DNA of 11,689 nt, from positions 1-11,689 of the forward strand of contig WFTH01000086.1 in the NCBI GenBank assembly GCA_015485595.1, read 5' to 3'. The translations under genes were made by a program, and so were the position numbers. Source of the DNA: Candidatus Microgenomates bacterium. GTDB lineage: Bacteria; Patescibacteriota; Microgenomatia; UBA1400; PJMF01. Numbering within the stretch: position 1 is the first letter of the stretch; each line of letters starts with the position of its first letter. The notes beneath the pieces are model-generated. The model had not been told where the DNA came from. It saw only the letters and a list, made by a program, of their open reading frames with translations, and searched no databases. This document shows positions 1 to 6,980 of this stretch, piece by piece.

Positions 1-722
1 GCATAGGGGGCTAAAAACTGTTGAGCGGCTGTGTCTGAAGCACTGGCAGCCACGATCACGGTGTAGTCCATAGCCTTGTGTTTTTCTAGAGTACTGATAA
101 TCTGAGCTAGCCCAGCTCTTTTTTGTCCGATAGAGACATAAACGCAGATAATGTCTTGGTCAGCTTGATTGATGATCGTGCCAAGCGCAACCGAGGTTTT
201 ACCGGTAAAACGGTCGCCGATAATAAGCTCTCTTTGGCCTCGACCAATTGGAATCATAGCATCGATAGCTTTGATTCCAGTCTGAAGCGGCACCGAGACC
301 GACTGCCTAGCCATAACACCAGGGGCAATCTTTTCTAAGGGCATGTACTTTTTGGCTTTTAAAGCCGCTTTTTTGTCTAGAACCTTTCCTAATGGACTAA
401 CCACGCGACCGACAATCTCGTCCTCCACTCCGATCGAGAGGATTCGACCGGTGCGCCTAACCACGCTACCAGCGGTTAGATGCTTGGCGGGTGTTAAGGC
501 TACAATGCCAACCTGATCTTTTTCTAGGTTCAGGGCTAAACCAAACTCTCCTTGACCAAGGTCAACCAGCTCACCAGACTGAACCTTATCTAAACCCTTA
601 ACCGTGATCACTCCGTCTCCAAAGGAAACAACCGAGCCAACCGACTCTGCCTCTGGAGTTAGATCTGCGTCTTTGATTAAGTTATCGATAAGTTTTGCAA
701 AAGAGGAGTTTTGTTTTGCCAT
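1..722 (-). CDS. atpA: F1Fo ATP synthase subunit alpha, N-terminal part (cut by window edge)
   Basis: Alpha is the regulatory, nucleotide-binding subunit of the catalytic F1 head. I translated the minus strand from the ATG at 722-720 and get 240 codons open to the left edge, so the 3' half is missing. The N-terminal helix region (FAKLIDNLIKDAD, about residues 8-20), the beta-barrel (about 25-95), and IPIGRGQRELIIGD leading into the P-loop GDRFTGKT (169-176) are all in the usual alpha order, and the fragment ends at FLAPY. The P-loop has Phe172 where alpha subunits normally have Gln (GDRQTGKT). The gene follows atpH by 13 bases with an AGGGA ribosome site about 8 bases before ATG. Identification is secure from sequence familiarity; gamma, beta and epsilon presumably lie off the left edge. 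Confidence 0.97.
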   Translation of the reverse strand, partial: MAKQNSSFAKLIDNLIKDADLTPEAESVGSVVSFGDGVITVKGLDKVQSGELVDLGQGEFGLALNLEKDQVGIVALTPAKHLTAGSVVRRTGRILSIGVEDEIVGRVVSPLGKVLDKKAALKAKKYMPLEKIAPGVMARQSVSVPLQTGIKAIDAMIPIGRGQRELIIGDRFTGKTSVALGTIINQADQDIICVYVSIGQKRAGLAQIISTLEKHKAMDYTVIVAASASDTAAQQFLAPY

Positions 723-735
723 AAGCTTAGTCCCT

Positions 736-1173
736 TTAAAGTTTTTCTAGTATATGCTGCTTTAACTTATTTAGCTTAGTCCTTATAGTTGCATCGTATT
801 CATTAAAACCGATAGAGAGCTTAATACCACCAATGATATCCGGATCAACCACGAAGTGATAATCAAGCTCACCGTACTTTTTTTTCAAGGTTTGTTTGAT
901 TTTTTGTTTTTGAGCCTGTCCGAGTTTAATGGCACTTAGTATGGTTGCTTTTTTAAGCTGAGACTCAAGCTCGGCAATACCTCCACCGATAGTGGCGTCT
1001 TTAACTTTATTGCCAACACTGAGCTTAATTCCACCGATCACACCCTTATCCACCTGTTTAACAAGTTCAAAGTTTTTGCCGATCTTCTTAGCCAACTTGG
1101 ACTTAAGCAACTTTTCTTGTTCTGGAGTTAGCTGGTGGGCGGTAGTGACAATAACTTGAGTTTTCTCTGCCAT
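736..1173 (-). CDS. atpH: F1Fo ATP synthase subunit delta, duplicated C-terminal domain form
   Basis: Delta (OSCP) joins the peripheral stalk to the F1 head. This 145-residue protein is shorter than the usual 170-180 and is built differently. Residues 6-73 match the delta C-terminal domain (TTAHQLTPEQEKLL, then VDKGVIGGIKLSVGNKVKDATI). Residues 76-141 repeat the same pattern (AIKLGQAQKQKIKQ, then VDPDIIGGIKLSIGFNEYDATI). The all-helical N-terminal domain, which normally grips the alpha N-terminus, is absent. The ATG lies 2 bases after the atpF stop, so translation is probably coupled, and atpA follows after 13 bases. Family assignment rests on the IGG-I-x-(I/L)-x-(V/I)-G and D-A/G-(S/T)-(I/V) signature and on operon position. 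A sequencing error is unlikely to produce such an even two-domain layout. Confidence 0.9.
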   Translation of the reverse strand: MAEKTQVIVTTAHQLTPEQEKLLKSKLAKKIGKNFELVKQVDKGVIGGIKLSVGNKVKDATIGGGIAELESQLKKATILSAIKLGQAQKQKIKQTLKKKYGELDYHFVVDPDIIGGIKLSIGFNEYDATIRTKLNKLKQHILEKL

Positions 1174-1175
1174 AT

Positions 1176-1661
1176 CTAGATCTCTTTAAGAATAACCTTT
1201 AGTTCTTGATCGATTAGTTTTTGATGCTTCTTTGCATCAAGTGTTTCTTTTAAAACTTTTTCACTCACTTTAATAACTGCGTTAGCCATCTCTGCCAACA
1301 TCTGTTCTTTAAGACGCTCTTTTTCCTCCTCCCATTTTCTCAGGGCTTTATCCAGCATCGCTTGAGCTTGGACGTGAGCCTCATCTATAATTCTTTGCTT
1401 TTCTGCTTCTGCCTCGGCCACGGCCTTCTCCATCACCTTGGCGCGTTTTTTCTCCAACTGTTTTTTAGTCTTTTCCTCCAAAGCCTTGATCTTTTCTTTT
1501 TCTTTAATCGCTTCTTCGGCTGCTTTTTGACCTTCGGCAATGCGCTTGCTTCTTTCTTCAAAAAGTTTAAGCACCGGTTTATAAAGCAGGATTACCAAAG
1601 CACCAAACACCACCCCGAAGTTTACGACTTGAAAAAGAATATTTGTTAGTTGTATCTCCAT
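1176..1661 (-). CDS. atpF: F1Fo ATP synthase subunit b
   Basis: This is the peripheral-stalk subunit anchoring delta/F1 to the membrane. Its 161 residues show the standard layout: one N-terminal membrane helix (about residues 8-28, VVNFGVVFGALVILLY) followed by the KPVLKLFEERSKRI segment. A long, highly charged Ala/Glu/Lys coiled coil (about 35-140) comes next, then a C-terminal amphipathic end (LIDQELKVILKEI) expected to contact delta. Length is normal. Only one b gene is present, so the stalk should be a b2 homodimer. Upstream is a moderate ribosome site (AAGGA about 10 bases before ATG). atpE ends 40 bases before it and atpH starts 2 bases after it. Confidence 0.95.
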   Translation of the reverse strand: MEIQLTNILFQVVNFGVVFGALVILLYKPVLKLFEERSKRIAEGQKAAEEAIKEKEKIKALEEKTKKQLEKKRAKVMEKAVAEAEAEKQRIIDEAHVQAQAMLDKALRKWEEEKERLKEQMLAEMANAVIKVSEKVLKETLDAKKHQKLIDQELKVILKEI

Positions 1662-1701
1662 AGACGGCTTTCCTTTTTAAGCTAGACTTATTTTTTTGTT
1701 T

Positions 1702-1974
<273 letters not shown>

Positions 1975-1979
1975 TTACA

Positions 1980-2879
1980 CTAATGGTCGTGATGCTGAGT
2001 GGCCATATTAAAGAAGACCAAGGTTAACATGGCAAAAACCAAAGCTTGGATGAAACCAACAAATATCTCCATGCCGTAAAACGGAGCCGGGAGCAAAAAC
2101 GGAACCAAAAAACTAATAACTGCTAAAAGAACCTCACCAGCAAAGATGTTTCCAAACAGACGGAAGGCAAAAGAGATGATCTTGGCAAACTCGGAGATAA
2201 CTTCCAGAATACCGACAAAGAACATGATCGGATTAGAGAAGTTAAAAAACTTTTTTAGATAGCTTGCTCCAGCAAACTTAAGACCCATTAACTGAACCAT
2301 AAAAACCGACACCAAAGCTAGAGCTAAGGTGGTGTTAATGTCTGCAGTGCCGGCTCTGAACAAAGGAATAAACTTTGCTTCATGTTCTGTAGCGACCTCT
2401 TCTTCATGAACCTCAAGTGGAACTTCCTTTTTAACCTCAACATCTTCTAGGGTATGCTCACCCTCAATCTCTTTTTTCTCAACCGCCTTTACCTCTACCT
2501 TGGTTTCTTTCTCAATCTTAACAGGTTTAGTTTCTACCTTTTTTATCCCGATGGTTGAGACTCCTGGAAGCAGTCCAATCCAGTTATTTAGAATAATGAA
2601 GAGAAAAAAAGTGGCGATAAAAGGAAAGAAAAACCGGCTTTTTTTAACATTGCCGGCTACCGAGTAAGTGAGGTTGTAAAGCGACTCTACAAGCCATTCG
2701 GCAAAGTTTTGAATGCCTTTTGGCCTGTGAGTCTTTTTAAGTTTAAGCCTCACAAGCAAGGCAAAGAGAATAACAGCACCAGAAACGATTAAACTAGTTA
2801 GTAGTGAGTTGGTGATGTTTACACCCCCGAAGGTGAAGAGAGTTTCTGCGTTAATCGAGACGTGTGGTCCAGCGCTCAT
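1980..2879 (-). CDS. atpB: F1Fo ATP synthase subunit a, with Lys/Glu-rich loop insert
   Basis: Subunit a forms the two proton half-channels beside the c ring. The 299 residues contain the conserved core: NNWIGLLPGV (98-107), the INTTLALAL helix (181-189), SFAFRLFGNIFAGE (236-249) with the essential Arg240, and the last helices with GFIQALVFAML including Gln278. Between helix 2 and the INTTLALAL helix lies an unusual stretch (about 112-169) made almost wholly of Lys, Glu and Val. The family normally has only a short loop there. By E. coli topology this loop faces outside, near proton entry. The gene opens the operon, with a promoter about 50 bases upstream and no clear ribosome site. A heptamer pair sits directly before the ATG. 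Confidence 0.95.
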   Translation of the reverse strand: MSAGPHVSINAETLFTFGGVNITNSLLTSLIVSGAVILFALLVRLKLKKTHRPKGIQNFAEWLVESLYNLTYSVAGNVKKSRFFFPFIATFFLFIILNNWIGLLPGVSTIGIKKVETKPVKIEKETKVEVKAVEKKEIEGEHTLEDVEVKKEVPLEVHEEEVATEHEAKFIPLFRAGTADINTTLALALVSVFMVQLMGLKFAGASYLKKFFNFSNPIMFFVGILEVISEFAKIISFAFRLFGNIFAGEVLLAVISFLVPFLLPAPFYGMEIFVGFIQALVFAMLTLVFFNMATQHHDH

Positions 2880-2882
2880 TTT

Positions 2883-2896
2883 TGAGATTTTAGATT
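2883..2896 (-). repeat. Heptamer pair in the atpB leader
   Basis: On the minus strand AATCTAA is followed by AATCTCA, ending three bases before the atpB ATG and taking the place where a Shine-Dalgarno would sit. The same unit AATCTAA recurs six-fold (with variants) at 10695-10741. Confidence 0.5.
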
Positions 2897-2930
2897 AAGT
2901 AGTTTCTACAAAAAAAGATAACAAGCAAGG

Positions 2931-2958
2931 ATTATAACCTTTTTTTGCTTGAGTGCAA
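2931..2958 (-). promoter_or_regulatory. Promoter of the atp operon
   Basis: Minus-strand TTGCAC (2958-2953), 16 bases, then TATAAT (2936-2931). The -10 is a perfect consensus. It implies a leader of roughly 45 bases before the atpB ATG at 2879. No other gene on this strand lies between, so it should drive atpB-E-F-H-A. Confidence 0.75.
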
Positions 2959-3000
2959 CCATTATTTATCTTGACAATATCTGATTTTGACAACTTTGGC

Positions 3001-4680
3001 TTACTGCACCAAGACAATCACCGCGTCGTACTTACCGGTTGGATCTTCGGTCTTAACTCCGTCAGCGTACTTTAGCTTAAACCCACTCAACTCCTCCAAA
3101 GCAGTTTTAACTGCCTCGTTTTCCTCCTTCATTAAAAGTAGTTGAGTGTCAGGGTCGCTTGGTGCTTGATAGCTATCCTTGGCATTTGCGGCTACCACCT
3201 CTTTTAGCAAGCGTTTTTCTTTGGCTTCATCTGCTTTTAATAACTTGTTTTTTGTAGTGCCAGCATAGCCGCTCTTTTTGGTAGCATTGACAACCAGCAC
3301 CGCGATTGGTTTAAGTTCTACTTCTTTTGTAGGGGTAACCGACTCGGTCGGAGCGATAGTGGGAGTTAATACCGCTACCTCTACGTTTTCTTGAGAATTA
3401 TTTTTGTTTGTAAGTGTTAGAAGTCCAAAGCCTATGCCAGCACCAACCGCAACCGTAGCAAAAAATACAGCTAGAGTAATAAAGATCATTTTAAGCATTT
3501 TTTTACCTCCTTCTTGACTAACTTGTGCTTGCTGAATCTGTTGAACCTGATTGTTATAGGCAAACTGAGAGATATCAACATCTGCTTTTTTCGTGGCTTG
3601 TGTGGTTAATGCACTCCTGGCTACGCCAGACTTCATTTCTGTAGAAGTCTGTTTAGATGTAGGTGGTTTTGCATCTGATTTAGTTGGAGTTGGTAAGATT
3701 TTATTAGTAGTCAGGTTAAGTTTTTTAGGTTTAGAAACGGGAGCTGGTGTTTCTTGATTAATCTCTATTTTCCTGGACGATTCTTTTGGCACTTCCTCTT
3801 TGGTAGTAGTTTCAAAAACTTGGCTTTTTTCTACTTCGGAAGGCGCTTCTAGCTCAAATCTGGGAACTGGATAGTCTTTAATACTTAGGGTGCGAGCTGT
3901 TGCTTCTAGAGCAAACTTAAGGTACGGTGGGATTTTTTCGTTATCATTACGATCGGTTACCAACTGCTGGACAGGCAAGGTGGTGCTTAAAACCTCTTTT
4001 AGCTTATTCTCCACCAACGTGTTGCTAATGAGGTAGATGGTTTGAATGTTAGGCTCACTTCCTTTTAAAGTCTTGATGGTTTCTGCCAAAACTTCTAGTT
4101 GACTGAGCTTAGCATGATTGGTTTGATCCACGCCGATGTAGTGAAGACCAGCATAGACAAACTCTCCCACTTGAACCAAGCTAATTGAGGGTTCAAGTGA
4201 GACCACTGATTTTAGTGCCCAAGTAATTGGTGAGGTGGAAACAATCTTTAAGTTATGTTTCTCGGCAAAAACACTTATTGGGGTTAGTAACGATTTTTCC
4301 ACAGCAGCTAACTGAACTTTAGCTTTACCTTTGAAGGTGGTAAGAATGGTTGTGTCGATGTAAAAATCATCAGTGTTAATGTTTAGGCTAGGTAAGAGGC
4401 TGTTTTTTAGGTAGGCGGCGATTCTTTCGTCTTCGGTCTCTTCTACGTTTACGATAGTGTTTGTGAAAAGATAATCTGGTAGAACGAGTTTATAATCAAG
4501 CTTCTCAAGCTTGCTAAAAAGTTTGTCGATGTTTTTTTTAACAAAGCCATCTTCGGCGACAAACAGACCGTTTACTTGGTGAAACGACTTAAGGCTAAAC
4601 TTGGTCCCAGCTAAAGATATAAGCTCAGCTGTGTAAGCTACGTCTGGAAAGATAAAAAGAAGCTTGGTTGAGTCTGCCAT
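3001..4680 (-). CDS. Membrane protein: PilM-like N-domain, linker, one TM helix, LytR_C-like C-domain
   Basis: I do not recognise a named gene. Residues 1-270 look like the actin-fold PilM/GspL class: a segment KVQLAAVEKSLLTPISVFAE (121-140), then LKIVSTSPITWALKSV (144-159), then ISLVQVGEFVYAG (166-178), mirrors the PilM order. No clear ATP motif is evident. Residues about 280-390 are a low-complexity Pro/Thr/Lys/Gln linker. One membrane helix lies at about 396-422, preceded by Gly-Gly-Lys-Lys, which favours a cytosolic N-terminus. Residues 457-559 (PIAVLVVNATKKSGYAGT, ending YDAVIVLVQ) resemble the LytR_C domain found on cell-envelope proteins. The gene has its own promoter 8 bases before the ATG and no ribosome site. 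A role in linking the cytosol to the envelope is inference only; no pilus genes are adjacent. Confidence 0.8.
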   Translation of the reverse strand: MADSTKLLFIFPDVAYTAELISLAGTKFSLKSFHQVNGLFVAEDGFVKKNIDKLFSKLEKLDYKLVLPDYLFTNTIVNVEETEDERIAAYLKNSLLPSLNINTDDFYIDTTILTTFKGKAKVQLAAVEKSLLTPISVFAEKHNLKIVSTSPITWALKSVVSLEPSISLVQVGEFVYAGLHYIGVDQTNHAKLSQLEVLAETIKTLKGSEPNIQTIYLISNTLVENKLKEVLSTTLPVQQLVTDRNDNEKIPPYLKFALEATARTLSIKDYPVPRFELEAPSEVEKSQVFETTTKEEVPKESSRKIEINQETPAPVSKPKKLNLTTNKILPTPTKSDAKPPTSKQTSTEMKSGVARSALTTQATKKADVDISQFAYNNQVQQIQQAQVSQEGGKKMLKMIFITLAVFFATVAVGAGIGFGLLTLTNKNNSQENVEVAVLTPTIAPTESVTPTKEVELKPIAVLVVNATKKSGYAGTTKNKLLKADEAKEKRLLKEVVAANAKDSYQAPSDPDTQLLLMKEENEAVKTALEELSGFKLKYADGVKTEDPTGKYDAVIVLVQ

Positions 4681-4688
4681 ACGTTTAT

Positions 4689-4717
4689 AGTATGCTTAAT
4701 TTGTTTTAGTTTATCAA
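4689..4717 (-). promoter_or_regulatory. Promoter of the PilM/LytR_C-like gene (leaderless geometry)
   Basis: Minus-strand TTGATA (4717-4712), exactly 17 bases, CATACT (4694-4689), then 8 bases to the ATG at 4680. Transcription would start at or next to the A of the start codon. Overlapping alternatives TACTAT and TATAAA exist for the -10. No ribosome site is present upstream, which agrees with a leaderless message. Confidence 0.6.
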
Positions 4718-4729
4718 GTGGTGTTTTTG

Positions 4730-4758
4730 TTGGCAATTGATGGGGTTTAAGGTATAAT
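4730..4758 (+). promoter_or_regulatory. Promoter of tRNA-Lys (and probably mutM)
   Basis: TTGGCA (4730-4735), 17 bases, TATAAT (4753-4758): near-ideal housekeeping promoter. A small hairpin CTCTG/CAGAG (4763-4779) followed by TCTTTT sits at the expected 5' end of the transcript, about 50 bases before the tRNA. Confidence 0.85.
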
Positions 4759-4827
4759 CACTCTCTGAACTTAACAGAGTCTTTTGATCTTTATAAACAT
4801 TTTGATGTTTTTTTTGGTTGAAAAAAA

Positions 4828-4901
4828 GGGTCCGTAGCTCAGTTGGTTAGAGCGGCAGCCTTTTAAGCTGCGCGTCCCGGGTTCGAGTCCCGGCGGACTC
4901 A
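4828..4901 (+). tRNA. tRNA-Lys (anticodon TTT)
   Basis: A full cloverleaf folds by eye: acceptor GGGTCCG/CGGACTC, D-arm GCTC/GAGC, anticodon stem GCAGC/GCTGC with loop CTTTTAA (anticodon TTT), and T-arm CCGGG-TTCGAGT-CCCGG. The discriminator base is A. Total length is 74 bases. CCA is not encoded (A is followed by CAAAA), so a CCA-adding enzyme is needed. Confidence 0.97.
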
Positions 4902-4962
4902 CAAAAAACACTTAGTTTGCTTAAAGATTAAAGTTTGACCCTATCTTAATAACAAGGTTTTC

Positions 4963-5808
4963 GTGCCAGAACTTCCAGAAGTAGAAACGATTGCTCGCAG
5001 ACTTGATCCTCTTGTTACTGGTCGTCGACTGGATAAGGTCAAGGTGTTAAGAGAGAAAAGTTTTCAAGGAGAGGTGAGTGAAGTTATTGGCGCTACGGTA
5101 AAGAGGGTTTGGCGACGAGCTAAGTTGTTAGTCATCGATCTAGACAACGGCAAGCATCTATTAACTCATCTTAAGATGACCGGTCAACTTATCTTTGTGG
5201 ATAAAAAGGCAAAAGTAGGTGGTGGTCATCCCACAAAAGACTGGTTAGATCAACTGCCAGGCAAGCATACCAGAGTAGTGTTGAAGTTTTTTCCTTCGGG
5301 CACGTTGTTTTTTAATGATATGCGCGTGTTTGGTTGGATGAAGATCGGAGATGATCGAGTCCTGGTTCAAGAGATAAACAAGTACGGTCCAGATATTATT
5401 GATCCCAAGTTAACCCCTAAGCATTTTTACCAGCTACTTCAAAGCTCACGTCGGGCGGTTAAGTTGATTATCTTGGACAGTCACAAGGTAGCAGGTGTAG
5501 GTAACATCTATGCTTGCGACAGTCTAAACCTGGCAAAGATCAGTCCGTTTCGACCGGCCAACTCATTAACTCAAGAAGAAAGTCAACGCCTGCTAAAATC
5601 GTTACGCCAGGTTGTTAATCTTGGCATTAAGCACCAAGGAGCAACCATCTCTAACTACATGACGGCTGATGGAGTTAAGGGTGGTTATCAGGATATCATC
5701 AGGGTCTATGGCAAGGAAGGTCTACCCTGCCCTAACTGTGGCGCGCCGATTGTTAAAACCAAACAGGGTGGTAGGGGCACTTACTGGTGTGAGAAATGCC
5801 AGAAATAG
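4963..5808 (+). CDS. mutM: Formamidopyrimidine-DNA glycosylase (Fpg/MutM)
   Basis: Removes oxidised purines such as 8-oxoguanine from DNA and cuts the resulting abasic site. The start is GTG at 4963, required because the mature enzyme uses Pro2 as nucleophile; the protein begins M-PELPEVETIARRL. Visible active features are Glu3, Lys54 in RRAKLL, Met72 in the HLKMTG loop, Arg121/Phe123 in NDMRVFGWM, Asn181 in GVGNIYA, and a C-terminal zinc finger with Cys256, Cys259, Cys276, Cys279 and Arg271 (GGRGTYWC). Length (281) is normal. The usual DPRRFG reads DMRVFG. It lies 61 bases after tRNA-Lys with no promoter evident between, so co-transcription is likely. It converges with ldh. Confidence 0.96.
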   Translation: MPELPEVETIARRLDPLVTGRRLDKVKVLREKSFQGEVSEVIGATVKRVWRRAKLLVIDLDNGKHLLTHLKMTGQLIFVDKKAKVGGGHPTKDWLDQLPGKHTRVVLKFFPSGTLFFNDMRVFGWMKIGDDRVLVQEINKYGPDIIDPKLTPKHFYQLLQSSRRAVKLIILDSHKVAGVGNIYACDSLNLAKISPFRPANSLTQEESQRLLKSLRQVVNLGIKHQGATISNYMTADGVKGGYQDIIRVYGKEGLPCPNCGAPIVKTKQGGRGTYWCEKCQK

Positions 5809-5811
5809 TTT

Positions 5812-5832
5812 GGAGTTAGGAGTTGGAAGTAA
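5812..5832. repeat. Heptamer repeat just after mutM
   Basis: Three units in phase, GGAGTTA, GGAGTTG, GAAGTAA, begin three bases after the mutM stop codon. Similar gene-end heptamers follow truB (10116-10136). Confidence 0.5.
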
Positions 5833-5863
5833 TGTCGTTATTTTCCTTTGACCAAATAACTAA

Positions 5864-5885
5864 ACAGCTTTAAACTTTAAGCTGT
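5864..5885. terminator. Shared hairpin between convergent mutM and ldh
   Basis: ACAGCTT (5864-5870), an 8-base loop, AAGCTGT (5879-5885). On the plus strand it is followed by CTGGTTTTGAG, on the minus strand by a T-rich stretch. It sits between two converging genes, so a weak two-way terminator is the natural reading. The stem is short and the T-tracts interrupted. Confidence 0.5.
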
Positions 5886-5901
5886 CTGGTTTTGAGTTTG
5901 A

Positions 5902-6831
5902 TCAAACATATTGTTTGATTGTCTCTGCCGACTTCTCCAAAAGTTTTTTCTCCTGCCAGTCGAGCTTGGGAGTAAGAATCTGCTCTACCCCGTTTCTACC
6001 CACTACACAAGGTACACTTAAAGCCACGCCGCTAATGGTTTCTAGATAACGATGGAGAGGGATGCTTACTGGTAGGACTTTTTTACTATCGCTAAAGATG
6101 GCTTTAACTAGATGAGAGACTGCCGAGGCGATGCCGTACTGGGTGTAACCTTTGGCCTCAATAATCCTGTAGGCTGCTTGACGAGTCTTTTCGTAAGCTT
6201 CAAGTGCCTTAACCTCAGAAAAGTTAGGAAAAAGACTTAAAGGTTGGGAGCCAACCGTAGCACTCGATAGAACAGGAAAAGAGGTATCCCCATGTTCGCC
6301 AAGAATATAGGCGTGAATGCTTTTGGGGTTAACGTTTAGAAACTCACTTAAGTGAAAACGAAATCTTGCTGTATCTAGTAGTGTACCGGATCCAAAAATT
6401 CTTCCTTTTGGTAGGCGGGTGAGTTTGTAAGCATGGTAGGTTAAAACATCGACCGGATTAGTGACCATGATGATGATTGCTTCTGGCGCATAGCGAACCA
6501 CTTTAGGGATGATTTCTGAGATGATGGCTTTGTTTTTTGCTACTAAATCAAGCCTAGTTTCACCTGGTTTTTGAGCTGCTCCAGCGGTAATAATTACAAT
6601 GTCGCTTTCTTTTAGGTCCATGCAGTTGGTGCTGGGCTTAATACGCTTAGTGTTAAGAAAGCTTAGTCCGTGTTCTAGATCAAGCGCTTCTCCGTTTAAA
6701 CGAGACTGTCTGCGTCCAAAGAGAACTAACTCGTTTACCACTTGGGTATGAGCTAGGGAGAAGGCTAGGGTCATACCTACCCGACCACAGCCGATGATGG
6801 CGACCTTGTTGTTGTCAAAAACTTTGGGCAT
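5902..6831 (-). CDS. ldh: L-lactate dehydrogenase, probable NADP(H)-preferring variant
   Basis: Interconverts pyruvate and lactate; here likely the fermentative redox outlet. The 309-residue length is typical. The nucleotide fold has GCGRVG (15-20 region) and the substrate loop reads GAAQKPGETRLDLV with Gln87, the residue that marks LDH rather than malate dehydrogenase (Arg). Arg93, Asp153, Arg156 and His180 (GEHGDTSFP) complete the catalytic set. At the end of the second strand LDHs normally have Asp (LID) that binds the NAD ribose; here the sequence is LFGRR (Gly39-Arg40-Arg41), which would suit the phosphate of NADP. The gene stops with TGA. The promoter lies 8 bases before ATG with no ribosome site, suggesting a leaderless message. 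Malate dehydrogenase is the less likely alternative. Confidence 0.88.
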   Translation of the reverse strand: MPKVFDNNKVAIIGCGRVGMTLAFSLAHTQVVNELVLFGRRQSRLNGEALDLEHGLSFLNTKRIKPSTNCMDLKESDIVIITAGAAQKPGETRLDLVAKNKAIISEIIPKVVRYAPEAIIIMVTNPVDVLTYHAYKLTRLPKGRIFGSGTLLDTARFRFHLSEFLNVNPKSIHAYILGEHGDTSFPVLSSATVGSQPLSLFPNFSEVKALEAYEKTRQAAYRIIEAKGYTQYGIASAVSHLVKAIFSDSKKVLPVSIPLHRYLETISGVALSVPCVVGRNGVEQILTPKLDWQEKKLLEKSAETIKQYV

Positions 6832-6845
6832 TAAGATCTATTTTA
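6831..6845. repeat. 15-base direct repeat, copy 1 (ldh start region)
   Basis: TTAAGATCTATTTTA at 6831-6845 recurs exactly at 6902-6916. Copy 1 contains the ldh -10 box (TAAAAT on the minus strand) and abuts the ATG. The core AGATCT is a palindrome, so it could be an operator half, but no regulator is identified. Confidence 0.55.
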
Positions 6846-6868
6846 GAGGATTAAAGGGTGATTATCAA
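6840..6868 (-). promoter_or_regulatory. Promoter of ldh (leaderless geometry)
   Basis: Minus-strand TTGATA (6868-6863), exactly 17 bases, TAAAAT (6845-6840), then 8 bases to the ATG at 6831. Box, spacing and distance to ATG match those of the gene starting at 4680. Confidence 0.65.
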
Positions 6869-6901
6869 TGAGCTAGGTATGATCGTCATCCTAAACCTGT
6901 T

Positions 6902-6916
6902 TTAAGATCTATTTTA
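6902..6916. repeat. 15-base direct repeat, copy 2 (upstream of ldh)
   Basis: Exact second copy of TTAAGATCTATTTTA, 71 bases from copy 1. It also carries a potential minus-strand TAAAAT box but has no good -35 partner at 16-18 bases. A heptamer pair AAACATC-AAACATC follows at 6918-6931. Confidence 0.55.
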
Positions 6917-6945
6917 AAAACATCAAACATCTTAATGTCTTTAGA

Positions 6946-6966
6946 TTCCGAAATTAGTTTGGAATA
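6946..6966 (-). other. Hairpin after the transketolase C-subunit gene
   Basis: ATTCCGAA pairs with TTTGGAAT (8 base pairs with one G-T) around a 5-base loop, about 15 bases past the stop codon of the transketolase C-subunit. No T-tract follows directly, so it is more likely an mRNA 3' stabiliser or weak pause than a strong terminator. Confidence 0.35.
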
Positions 6967-6980
6967 ACAAGTAAGTAAGT

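Noticed and set aside
123..338. Plus-strand open frame of 71 codons
   Set aside because: It lies opposite atpA, whose minus-strand translation is unmistakable.
1362..1649. Plus-strand open frame of 95 codons, Phe/Leu-rich
   Set aside because: It is the antisense of the atpF coiled coil; Phe/Leu richness follows from Lys/Glu codons read backwards.
2971..2993. TTGACAA repeated 16 bases apart, as a plus-strand promoter
   Set aside because: No -10 box lies 16-18 bases downstream of either copy and no plus-strand gene follows.
5669..5851. Second plus-strand frame over the mutM end
   Set aside because: It overlaps the conserved zinc finger of mutM in another frame and shows no family features.
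5902..6831. Malate dehydrogenase
   Set aside because: The substrate-loop residue is Gln87 in AAQKPGETRLDL; malate dehydrogenases have Arg there.
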